A DNA stretch of 37,671 nucleotides, taken from the NCBI GenBank assembly GCA_002305575.1, contig DBPP01000046.1:1-37671 (forward strand), in the 5' to 3' direction. This stretch comes from Ruminococcaceae bacterium UBA1417. Its GTDB lineage: Bacteria; Bacillota; Clostridia; Oscillospirales; Acutalibacteraceae. The notes under the pieces are model-generated. The model was not told the origin of the DNA, ran no database searches, and was given only the letters and a program-made list of their open reading frames with translations. Position numbers and translations under genes: made by a program. Within the stretch, counting starts at the first letter, position 1. Each line of letters starts with the position of its first letter. Below, in pieces: positions 6,398 to 14,415 of the stretch.

Positions 6398-9199
6398 TTA
6401 TGAAAGCACTTTTGCGCAGCGTTCACACAGGTCCGGATGCTCCGGATCTGCGCCCACCGTATCGGAATAGCACCAGCAACGCATGCACTTGCCACCGGAA
6501 GCTTTTTCAACGAGTACCGAAAGGCCGAGCGTTTCGTCCGTAAGGGTCCCTCCCGTACCGTCCACAAGCTCCACAGCCGAAACAATGAACACCGTCGCAA
6601 GCTCCGGCTCTACGGATTTCAGGAACGCGTACAGATCGCCGGTGCAGTACAGGGTGACTTTCGCGTCGAGCGAAGCGCCAATCTGCTTTTCCGCACGGGC
6701 ATTTTCAAGCGCCTTCTTGACAACATCGCGGATCTCATGAATCTTATCCCAACGCGCAACAAACGATTCAGAAACCGCTTCACCGGTACGCACGCTGACC
6801 AGCTCGGGCATCTGGTTGTAAACGACATGCCGTGCATCGCAGTTCTTGTCATGCGGCATGTTCTGCCAGATTTCATCCGACGTAAACGCGAGAATCGGCG
6901 CAATCAGGCGTGTCATGGCATCGAGAATGATGTACATGGCAGTCTGTGCTGCGCGGCGCGCCTTGGAATCCTTCTTTTCGGTGTACAGGCGATCCTTAAT
7001 GACATCGAGATAGAAGTTCGACATATCGACGACGCAGAAATTGTGGATCGCATGGTATGCGAGATGGAACTCAAAGCTCTCATAGCCCTCGCGCGCTTTC
7101 AGAATCAGGTTGTCCAGACGATTCAGCGCCCATTTGTCGATCGACAGCATATCCGAAACCGGAACACTGTGAAGATCCGGATCAAAATCGGAGAGATTGC
7201 CGAGCATATAGCGGGCCGTGTTGCGGATTTTGCGATACGCATCGGAAAGTTGCTTGAGAATTTCCGGCGAAATGCGGATATCCGCATGGTAATCGGAAGA
7301 GGCGACCCACAGGCGCAGAATATCGGCGCCGTATTTGTCGATGATTTCCTGCGGCGCAATGCCGTTGCCGAGCGACTTGTGCATTGCCTTGCCCTGGCCG
7401 TCCACAACCCAACCATGTGTAACAACCGCCTTGTACGGCGCTTTGCCGCGCCAGGCAATCGAAGTCAGAAGCGAAGACTGGAACCAGCCGCGATACTGGT
7501 CGGCGCCCTCGAGATACAGGTCTGCCGGCCAATGCAGATACTCGCGCTCATCGCAGACCGCCGCATGCGTCACACCGGAATCAAACCAGACGTCCATAAT
7601 ATCGCGTTCTTTGTTGAATGCGGTGCATCCGCACTTCGCACATTTAAAGCCCGCAGGAAGAATCTCCGCTGCATCCTTCGCATACCAGGCATCAGAGCCT
7701 TCTCTGCGGAAAAGATCGGCGACAACCTGCATCGCCTCTTTCGAGATCAGCGGCTCACCGCAATCCTTGCAGTAGAAAATCGGAATCGGAACGCCCCAGC
7801 GGCGCTGGCGGGAAATACACCAGTCATTGCGGTCGCGCACCATTGAGGAAATACGGTCTTCACCCCAGCCAGGGATCCACTTTACACCCTTGATTGCTTC
7901 TAACGCCTGATCCTTGATCGCATCGACCGAGCAGAACCACTGCTCCGTGGCACGGAACAGAACCGGCGTTTTACAACGCCAGCAGTGCGGGTACTGGTGA
8001 ATGATCTTCTGCAGGGCAAACAGATTGCCCGTCTCTTCCAGACGCGCAGCAATCACCTTATTGGCTTCCTCTGTCTTCAAGCCTGCGACGAAATCGCCAG
8101 CCTCAGCCGTCATACGGCCATGGCTGTCCACAGGCACAACCACCGGAATTTCCGGGTAATGGTTGTGGCAGACGTCGTAGTCTTCCACGCCGTGTCCCGG
8201 TGCCGTGTGCACGCAGCCGGTACCGCTTTCCAGTGTGACGTGATCGCCGACGATCACAAGCGAGGTGCGGTCCAGGAACGGATGTGCTGTTTTCATGTAC
8301 TCAAGCGCACTGCCCTGAAGCGTACCAAGCACGGTATACTCCGTTTTTCCCGCAGCCTGCATCGCAGACTCCATCAAAGCCGTCGCCATCACATAGCATT
8401 CATCCCCGCATTTTACGAGGGAATATTCAAATTCAGGGCCAACGCAAATGGCGACGTTTGCCGGGAGTGTCCAGGTTGTCGTTGTCCAAATGACAAAATA
8501 CGTTTTTTCAAGATCGGCGCCAAGCTTGGTGAGCAATCCCTTGTCGTCCGTCACACGGAATTTCACATAAATGGAGTGGCACGGATCCTCCGCATATTCA
8601 ATTTCTGCTTCCGCAAGCGCCGTTTCGCATTCTGGGCACCAGTAAACCGGCTTCAACCCCTTGTAGATAAAGCCCTTGGTTGCCATTTCCGAGAAAATCT
8701 CAATCTGCTTCGCTTCAAAATCCTTCAGAAGCGTGATGTAGGGATTGTCCCACTCGCCGATGCCACCAAGACGCTTGAAGGAGTTGCGCTGCTCATCGAG
8801 GTAGCTGAGCGCAAACTCACGGCAGATCTGCCGCAGTTCGACGTCCGAAATCGCGGTCGCATTCGTGACGCCCGCTTTTTTTCTGGCCTTGAGCTCTGTG
8901 GGCAAGCCGTGCGTATCCCATCCGGGGACATACGGGGCTTTGAACCCACTCATATTCTTATAGCGCACGATGAAATCCTTTAGCGTTTTGTTCAGCGCCG
9001 TACCCAGGTGAATATCACCGTTTGCATACGGCGGGCCATCGTGCAGGACATACAGCGGCTTGCCTTCATTCTTTTCAAGAACTGTCTCGTATACGTGATC
9101 CTCATACCATTTTTCGAGCATCGCAGGCTCCCGCTTCGGAAGTCCGGCCTGCATCGCAAAATCGGTTTTAGGCAGATTCAATGTGCTTTTATAATCCAT
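6398..9199 (-). CDS. ileS: Isoleucyl-tRNA synthetase IleS
   Basis: A 933-residue class I synthetase that charges tRNA-Ile and edits misactivated valine. Landmarks are PYANGDIHLG at residues 57-66, the editing domain with TTTTWTLPANVA, the catalytic-core WFDSG and HGWVVDGQG, a KMSKS equivalent read as AMHKS near residue 605, and a C-terminal zinc-binding segment (CMRCWC...CERC). Start MDYKSTLNLPKTDF matches the family. No strong ribosome binding site lies at the normal distance: the nearest AAAGG is about 16 bases upstream. No T-box leader fits in the 29 bases after divIVA. Position between divIVA and lspA is the standard Firmicutes order. Confidence 0.97.
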   Translation of the reverse strand: MDYKSTLNLPKTDFAMQAGLPKREPAMLEKWYEDHVYETVLEKNEGKPLYVLHDGPPYANGDIHLGTALNKTLKDFIVRYKNMSGFKAPYVPGWDTHGLPTELKARKKAGVTNATAISDVELRQICREFALSYLDEQRNSFKRLGGIGEWDNPYITLLKDFEAKQIEIFSEMATKGFIYKGLKPVYWCPECETALAEAEIEYAEDPCHSIYVKFRVTDDKGLLTKLGADLEKTYFVIWTTTTWTLPANVAICVGPEFEYSLVKCGDECYVMATALMESAMQAAGKTEYTVLGTLQGSALEYMKTAHPFLDRTSLVIVGDHVTLESGTGCVHTAPGHGVEDYDVCHNHYPEIPVVVPVDSHGRMTAEAGDFVAGLKTEEANKVIAARLEETGNLFALQKIIHQYPHCWRCKTPVLFRATEQWFCSVDAIKDQALEAIKGVKWIPGWGEDRISSMVRDRNDWCISRQRRWGVPIPIFYCKDCGEPLISKEAMQVVADLFRREGSDAWYAKDAAEILPAGFKCAKCGCTAFNKERDIMDVWFDSGVTHAAVCDEREYLHWPADLYLEGADQYRGWFQSSLLTSIAWRGKAPYKAVVTHGWVVDGQGKAMHKSLGNGIAPQEIIDKYGADILRLWVASSDYHADIRISPEILKQLSDAYRKIRNTARYMLGNLSDFDPDLHSVPVSDMLSIDKWALNRLDNLILKAREGYESFEFHLAYHAIHNFCVVDMSNFYLDVIKDRLYTEKKDSKARRAAQTAMYIILDAMTRLIAPILAFTSDEIWQNMPHDKNCDARHVVYNQMPELVSVRTGEAVSESFVARWDKIHEIRDVVKKALENARAEKQIGASLDAKVTLYCTGDLYAFLKSVEPELATVFIVSAVELVDGTGGTLTDETLGLSVLVEKASGGKCMRCWCYSDTVGADPEHPDLCERCAKVLS

Positions 9200-9228
9200 G
9201 GTAAGTGAAACCGTGCCTTTCTGGTGAA

Positions 9229-10152
9229 TTACTTTCTTTTAAATTTTCCTTTTTTCTTTGTGGTATCCTCAATACCGAACTCCAACGTGCTGAAAAGCGA
9301 TTCTTTTTCCTTCTGCAGCGTTTCCGGGATATCTGCATAAGCGTTCAGATCCAAGCCGATGCCGTTGAACTGTTCCTTGATGTACGCATCTTTATCATAT
9401 GGATGCGGGACTGGCTCTTCCTGAGCTGGTGCGGGCTCCGGCTCGACCGGCGCAGGTGCCGGCTCGGGCTCCGCCTCCGGTTCCTCCTGCGCAGCGGCAG
9501 GAACCGGAATCTCTTCTTCCTCCTGCGGTTCCTCAACAGGCTGCGGCGCATAGACCGCCGGCTCTTCAACCGGCGCAGGTGCCTCCGTTTCCTGCTCTTC
9601 CGCGAAATCGTACTCCGGGATCTTCTCGATCAACGCGATGTGCGAACGGTACATTTCATACAGCGACGCGCGGAATTTCGTGACTTCGCGCTTCATCATT
9701 TCGAGCTCTTTCTCCTTTTCGGCAATCTGCGCCTTGTAGGAATCAACGAGATTCTGTGACTTTGCACGCGCCTCCGTCAAGATTTTATCTGCCTTGGCAT
9801 TGGCATCCGCCACAATGGCTTCCGCCTTGGCTTTCGCCTCCCGAAGTGAAGCGTTGCCCAGACGCTGCGCGCTGAGGATCGCATCCTTGATACCGTCTTC
9901 ATCCGCGCGGTATGCCTCGATTTTTTCGGCCAGAATAGAAATCTTCTCCTGCAGTTCTGCATTTTTCGCCGTAAGCTCGTTTACGCGGGCGCTATTGTCC
10001 GTTGTGCGGGACTTGGCCTCTGTATTCTCCTTGGCAAGCGCCGTAACCGTCTCCAGCACTTCATCAATGAACTGATCTACATCATCCGAATTGTATCCGG
10101 AAAAATTCGATTTTCTGAAGCTGACTTCTTGAATGTCCTTAATCGATAACAT
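9229..10152 (-). CDS. divIVA: DivIVA-domain cell division protein
   Basis: A 307-residue protein. The N-terminal DivIVA membrane-curvature domain begins SIKDIQEVSFRKSNFSGYNS and is followed by a long coiled coil (about residues 30-175, rich in Ala, Lys and Glu). A Pro/Glu-rich linker of nearly 90 residues and a basic tail (TTKKKGKFKRK) follow. DivIVA marks poles and septa and recruits partners. The start has a perfect AGGAGG site that also contains the ylmH stop codon. The linker is longer and more acidic than in Bacillus DivIVA (164 residues total) and is probably disordered. It is encoded just before ileS, the conserved position. Confidence 0.93.
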   Translation of the reverse strand: MLSIKDIQEVSFRKSNFSGYNSDDVDQFIDEVLETVTALAKENTEAKSRTTDNSARVNELTAKNAELQEKISILAEKIEAYRADEDGIKDAILSAQRLGNASLREAKAKAEAIVADANAKADKILTEARAKSQNLVDSYKAQIAEKEKELEMMKREVTKFRASLYEMYRSHIALIEKIPEYDFAEEQETEAPAPVEEPAVYAPQPVEEPQEEEEIPVPAAAQEEPEAEPEPAPAPVEPEPAPAQEEPVPHPYDKDAYIKEQFNGIGLDLNAYADIPETLQKEKESLFSTLEFGIEDTTKKKGKFKRK

Positions 10153-10162
10153 GGTAAGCCTC

Positions 10163-10909
10163 CTATATGTATTTCCTGCATCTTATAGTCAAACGACCCT
10201 TTTTGGTCAGGGGGCCGAATGAATCAACGACGAACCGCCCGCAGCGGCGGATAGACACAACATCGCCGGGATGAACGTGGGCGGAAACAGAAAGCGTTTC
10301 TCTGTGGTTGATGGAAACAAAGCCGCCTGTAATCCACTGCGCAGCCTTTTCACGGCCTGTTCCTGCAAGCAGCGCCACAAGGCAGTCCAGCCGTTCTGAC
10401 GCAATAACACCGCTGATCGGCTGAAAGGCATGAGCTGCCGGCAGCGGCTCTTCAAAACCGGGATGAAGCTGTACGCCAACCCGGCCGATTTTTTCGATCT
10501 GCGACAAAAAATGTGGGGCAAGCTCTGTTTTCACAAACAGCACCGCACGGCCTTCCTCTACAAGAATGTCTCCCAAAGAGGATCGTGCGACGCCCTGCGC
10601 CAGAAAAGAACCGAGGAAATCCCGGTGCGTAAGCGTATCTTGCCGGCGAAAGCTGACCGTCAGCCCCTCCAGAGGAAAAAGCGAAGCGTCGGCTTCGAGA
10701 TAATCCGGAAAAATACCGAGCATTACGCGTTCCGCCTCTGCCCATCCGCCATAAAACATCCAGTTTTCGGCGTGCGCGGCCTGCAAATATACCTGCGCAT
10801 CCGCGCGCTCGGAAAGCTCCAGAAATCCGAGAAATGCAGGGCGCTTTTGGCCGAGACGGATGCAGTCCGCTACTTTGGCCTCAAAGAGCTTTCGGTCTTC
10901 CGTGCCCAT
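10163..10909 (-). CDS. ylmH: YlmH-family S4-domain RNA-binding protein
   Basis: A 248-residue protein of the YlmH family: an N-terminal RRM-like region and middle domain, then a C-terminal S4 domain (LDCLVALLAGTGREKAAQWI and onwards) ending in the basic stretch LTKKGRLTIRCRKYI. The family binds RNA; YlmH has been linked to rescue of stalled ribosome complexes in Bacillus. The start codon overlaps the sepF stop by one base (TGATG), so the two are translationally coupled. Synteny with sepF and divIVA supports the name. The ylmG gene normally found between sepF and ylmH is absent here. Confidence 0.9.
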   Translation of the reverse strand: MGTEDRKLFEAKVADCIRLGQKRPAFLGFLELSERADAQVYLQAAHAENWMFYGGWAEAERVMLGIFPDYLEADASLFPLEGLTVSFRRQDTLTHRDFLGSFLAQGVARSSLGDILVEEGRAVLFVKTELAPHFLSQIEKIGRVGVQLHPGFEEPLPAAHAFQPISGVIASERLDCLVALLAGTGREKAAQWITGGFVSINHRETLSVSAHVHPGDVVSIRRCGRFVVDSFGPLTKKGRLTIRCRKYI

Positions 10910-11376
10910 CAGAAATAAACGCCGTTCTGCTCCAACTCGTCCATAACCTCATCGCCGCTCAGATCCACATTATACGGCGTGATGATAAACGTGCTGGTGG
11001 AAACGCGCTTGATTTTTCCGTCGTTCGCATAGGCAACGCCGCTGAGGAAATCGAGAATGCGTCTGGACTCCTCCTTCTGCGTCTTTTCCAGATTCAGAAT
11101 GACCGTGTGCTTGTTATTCAACTCATCGGCGATACCGCGCGTTTCCTCACCAAAGGAAATCGGGCGGAAAACGACGACCTGCACATGCGCTCTGGAGTTT
11201 ATATTGACAACGCGATTGGAACCGCTCGACGTAAAAGACGAGCGGCGGGAAGCCGAAGATTCTTCCCGGTCACCATAGCTCGTATCCGTGCTGATGGGTT
11301 CTTCTTCATAATAGTCGTCGTATTCGTCATCAGGCGGATTCCACGCGTTGCGAATTTTTTCCAGTAAACCTGCCAT
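10909..11376 (-). CDS. sepF: Cell division protein SepF
   Basis: A 155-residue protein. It has an N-terminal amphipathic membrane-targeting helix (AGLLEKIRNAWNPP), an acidic and Ser-rich linker, and a C-terminal SepF fold starting HVQVVVFRPISFGEE and containing HTVILNLEKTQKEESRRILDFLSGV. SepF polymers tether FtsZ to the membrane at the septum. Start has GGAGG nine bases upstream. It lies between ylmE and ylmH as in other Firmicutes. Confidence 0.95.
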   Translation of the reverse strand: MAGLLEKIRNAWNPPDDEYDDYYEEEPISTDTSYGDREESSASRRSSFTSSGSNRVVNINSRAHVQVVVFRPISFGEETRGIADELNNKHTVILNLEKTQKEESRRILDFLSGVAYANDGKIKRVSTSTFIITPYNVDLSGDEVMDELEQNGVYF

Positions 11377-11395
11377 TCTATATTACCTCCATATC

Positions 11396-12124
11396 TTAGG
11401 GATATATTCTTTGGCCAAATAAGGCGGAGCCCACGCGGACCATCGTAGACCCGCAAAGGATCGCATCCTCATAGTCAGATGACATGCCCATCGAAAGGCA
11501 ATTCATACTTACATTATCTATTTTTTTCGCTCCGATGTCAATAAAATATTGCCGCATTCGGGAAAAATAATTGCAAAGCTCCGTTTTCTCTGCACAAATT
11601 GGTGGAATTGCCATTAAGCCATCGATTTGAATGCCTGGAAGCGATGCAATTTCTTCCAAAAAATCCTCCAGCATTCCAGGAAGGACGCCGCCCTTATTGG
11701 GCTCTTCTCCGATATTGACCTCCACAAGCACGGGCATCCTGCGCCCAATTTTTTCCGAAAGCCGAGAAATCTCCGCCGCAAGCTTGACAGAGTCCACCGA
11801 CTGGACGCAGTCGACCTTGTCCACGATATACTTGACCTTATTGGTCTGCAGGCGGCCAATCATGTGTGCGGAGACACCCGCTTCAAAATCAATGCGGTCA
11901 TACTTTTCCAAAAGCTCCTGCACGCGGTTCTCCCCAATAAAGCGCAGGCCGCACCGAATCGCGTGATTGATATATTCGGGGGCAACCGTCTTGGTCGCTG
12001 CAAGGAGCGTCACATCCTGCGGTTGGCGACCAGCACGCACCGCTGCCTGCGCAACACGTTCCGCAATGCGCTTATAATTTTCTTCGACACTGGCCAAACG
12101 CGGGTCAGAGCATTTTTCCGTCAT
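11396..12124 (-). CDS. ylmE: YggS/YlmE-family pyridoxal-phosphate homeostasis protein
   Basis: A 242-residue single-domain TIM barrel that binds pyridoxal 5'-phosphate and is known to keep PLP and amino acid pools balanced without clear enzymatic activity. The PLP lysine is Lys45 in LLAATKTV. Other family motifs are GENRVQELLEKY, HMIGRLQTNKVKYI and LSMGMSSDYEDAI. The ORF extends upstream to 12265, but the family N-terminus begins at ATG 12124, preceded by AAGGGACGG. With this start it overlaps the end of the HlyD-like gene by 20 bases. Confidence 0.94.
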   Translation of the reverse strand: MTEKCSDPRLASVEENYKRIAERVAQAAVRAGRQPQDVTLLAATKTVAPEYINHAIRCGLRFIGENRVQELLEKYDRIDFEAGVSAHMIGRLQTNKVKYIVDKVDCVQSVDSVKLAAEISRLSEKIGRRMPVLVEVNIGEEPNKGGVLPGMLEDFLEEIASLPGIQIDGLMAIPPICAEKTELCNYFSRMRQYFIDIGAKKIDNVSMNCLSMGMSSDYEDAILCGSTMVRVGSALFGQRIYP

Positions 12125-13412
12125 AAAGATCCGTCCCTTCCACAACGACTTCATCGTAAAGTTGAATGGTATCGCGCGTGACAAGCTGTTCCCGCTCCTG
12201 CGTGGACAGGCTGGTTTTGCAGATCGCGTAGCCATTGATGGTCGCGTCGCTGAATATCTGCACAAACCGGATCCGGCTGCCCGATTTAACGTAAACGCCG
12301 CGGATATTCTCGTAGGTCACGTCGACTTCATTGCCGTTTTCGTCCGTCTCCTGCACCACCACATCGGCAAAATGGATGGCGCTCTCCTGTACCAGCACGC
12401 CCGAATAGCTGCTGATATTGATGCGCAGCGTCTCCTTGCGCGCCGACGCGATATCGCTGTTCATATAGGTACATTTTAAAATCACAGCGGCCTTACCGGT
12501 TTCTGCGTCGCGGTTGATCTCAACCACCTCGGCGGGTATCTTCTCCAGCGTGGCAAAAGGCATCTCCACCGTAACGCGCGTCGTGCGGTCCAGTCGCACG
12601 AGATCGTTCTCCGTGAGGACGCAGGCAATGTACCAGTTAAAATCTTTGGCTATTTTTCCGATGCTCTCGTCGTCGCTGTTTTCCGCTTCACCGTCCTCCA
12701 GCGCACGCACATCGTCCACCGTAAGCTCGGTCACCTCGTCGATGGAAACGGCGTCTTCGTAGCCGTCAACTGAGCGAATAAAATAACCGGCTGCCGGCGA
12801 TTTCACGGTCCCTGTGCTGGATGAAGCCGACTGTGTGAGCGCGATGCGTTCCTCGTGCAGCTCATCTACATGCGCGGAGTAATCGCCCGTCGTTTCCTTA
12901 CCTGTGACGATCTGGCGCTGGGAGAGCAGCAGCATCAAGTCGTTGCGCTCATCGGTCACTGTCGACAAGGAACCGGATTTCAGCTCCGTCAGAATGGCTG
13001 TAATCTTCTTGCTGATCTGGCTGCCGATCATCTTCGGGTTTGAAGTGGCGGCGGAGTCATCGGGCGTTTCAAGTGCCGAAAGGCGATTAAGCTCGTCATC
13101 GATACGTGCGATGCGGTTCTGCGCTGCCGCATCCTCTTCCGTCGGATAAATTTCTGCCAGAATTCCATTTTCCGCAACTTTTTCTCCGTCGTCCACCGTA
13201 TAGTTGAGCACGCCGCTGTATCCGGAATCAATCACTTCCTCATCGCGGATGATGAAGCCCGTTGTGTCGATCGTTTCCGAAACAGTCGAGTAAATGGCTG
13301 TCTCCGTTTTCAGCCCCGTATACTGGCTGCGGTACACCTGATACCCGACATAAACCAAAAGCAACACCGCGACGGCGGTGGCGCCGATTCTCCGAATTAA
13401 AGGATTGTTCAT
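12105..13412 (-). CDS. HlyD-like membrane-fusion/adaptor protein in the division cluster
   Basis: A 435-residue protein with one N-terminal membrane helix (GATAVAVLLLVYVGYQVY) and an extracytoplasmic HlyD/RND-adaptor layout. A first half of a barrel-sandwich (SGYSGVLNYTVDDGEKVAENG) is followed by a helical hairpin of about 90 residues, the second half (VKSPAAGYFIRSVDGYED), then beta-barrel and membrane-proximal regions. Adaptors usually work with an ABC or RND pump, but none is encoded nearby. It overlaps ylmE and lies 15 bases after miaA, so it is co-transcribed with division genes and may act at the septum or envelope; that role is inference. The start has AGGAG nine bases upstream. Confidence 0.85.
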   Translation of the reverse strand: MNNPLIRRIGATAVAVLLLVYVGYQVYRSQYTGLKTETAIYSTVSETIDTTGFIIRDEEVIDSGYSGVLNYTVDDGEKVAENGILAEIYPTEEDAAAQNRIARIDDELNRLSALETPDDSAATSNPKMIGSQISKKITAILTELKSGSLSTVTDERNDLMLLLSQRQIVTGKETTGDYSAHVDELHEERIALTQSASSSTGTVKSPAAGYFIRSVDGYEDAVSIDEVTELTVDDVRALEDGEAENSDDESIGKIAKDFNWYIACVLTENDLVRLDRTTRVTVEMPFATLEKIPAEVVEINRDAETGKAAVILKCTYMNSDIASARKETLRINISSYSGVLVQESAIHFADVVVQETDENGNEVDVTYENIRGVYVKSGSRIRFVQIFSDATINGYAICKTSLSTQEREQLVTRDTIQLYDEVVVEGTDLYDGKML

Positions 13413-13427
13413 GGTTCACGCTCCTGT

Positions 13428-14387
13428 TCAAACGGGTTCGCCGTTAAAATGCGCCTGCGCAATTTGCATTGCCGCTGCAACCAGCGCTGCAAAATCCGGA
13501 TAATCGTCCAGATACAGCCAGGCTGTATTTTCCTCGCGCCGAAACCATGTCAACTGCCTTTTAGCATACCGGCGCGTTTCCATCTTGATATTCTCCACCG
13601 CCTCGGAAAGCGTGCAGCGCCCTTCCAGATACGGCAACAGTTCTTTATAGCCGATCGCCTGCACAGAAGTTCGACCGCTCGTCCCATATCGTTGAAAATA
13701 TCGCCGCGCCTCGTCCAGCAAGCCATCTGCAAACATCGCATCGACACGCCGATCAATGCGTGCGTAGAGCGTATCCCGATCGCGGCACCCCAGACAGATC
13801 ATGCGATCTATGTATGGCGACTCCACGGTTTTGGAGGCTTTTGCCTGTGCGGAAAACGGTTCTCCTGCCGCGAGACAATATTCCAGCGCACGGATCACGC
13901 GTTTTGTATTGTTCGGATGGATCTGCGCCGCCCCTTCGGGATCCAACGTCTGCAACCGGGCGTAAAGCGGTTCAATCCCGGCTGATGCGAATTGATTTTG
14001 CAGGGCTTCACGTATCGACGCATCCCGTCCTTTTTCGGAAAACGACATGCCGCGCAGAAGCGCTCTGGCGTAAAGCCCAGTGCCACCGACCAGCAACGGA
14101 TGTTTCCCGCGCGCGGCAATGTCCCGAATCGCCGCATCTGCCAGCCGCGTATAATCAGCCACACTGAAAGCCTCCGCAGGATCGAGAAAGCCCAAAAGAT
14201 GGTGCGGCACGCCGTCCATCTCTGCAACCGTCGGTTTTGCAGTGCCGATCTCCATACCGCTGTAAATCTGCATTGAATCGCACGAGACGATCTCCCCGTC
14301 CAGCGCTTTGGCCAGCGCGATGGACAGCGCCGTCTTTCCGGAAGCTGTGGGACCGCAGACGGCCAAAACCTTGATTTTGTTTTCCAT
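13428..14387 (-). CDS. miaA: tRNA dimethylallyltransferase MiaA
   Basis: A 319-residue P-loop enzyme that adds a dimethylallyl group to N6 of A37 in tRNAs reading UNN codons. Walker A is GPTASGKT at residues 12-19. DSMQIYSGMEIGTAKP, PHHLLGF, LVGGTGLYARALLRG and RRYAKRQLTWFR are all present. The ORF opens at 14444, but ATG 14387 is preceded by a GGAG site and matches the family start. Its product is the substrate of MiaB, encoded at the head of the same run, so both steps of ms2i6A synthesis are in this operon. Confidence 0.96.
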   Translation of the reverse strand: MENKIKVLAVCGPTASGKTALSIALAKALDGEIVSCDSMQIYSGMEIGTAKPTVAEMDGVPHHLLGFLDPAEAFSVADYTRLADAAIRDIAARGKHPLLVGGTGLYARALLRGMSFSEKGRDASIREALQNQFASAGIEPLYARLQTLDPEGAAQIHPNNTKRVIRALEYCLAAGEPFSAQAKASKTVESPYIDRMICLGCRDRDTLYARIDRRVDAMFADGLLDEARRYFQRYGTSGRTSVQAIGYKELLPYLEGRCTLSEAVENIKMETRRYAKRQLTWFRREENTAWLYLDDYPDFAALVAAAMQIAQAHFNGEPV

Positions 14388-14415
14388 CGTCGTCTCCACT
14401 CCTCCCTGCTCCCAA

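Noticed and set aside
6437..7846. Plus-strand open frame of 469 codons opposite ileS
   Set aside because: Shadow of a high-GC gene. IleS is unmistakable on the minus strand.
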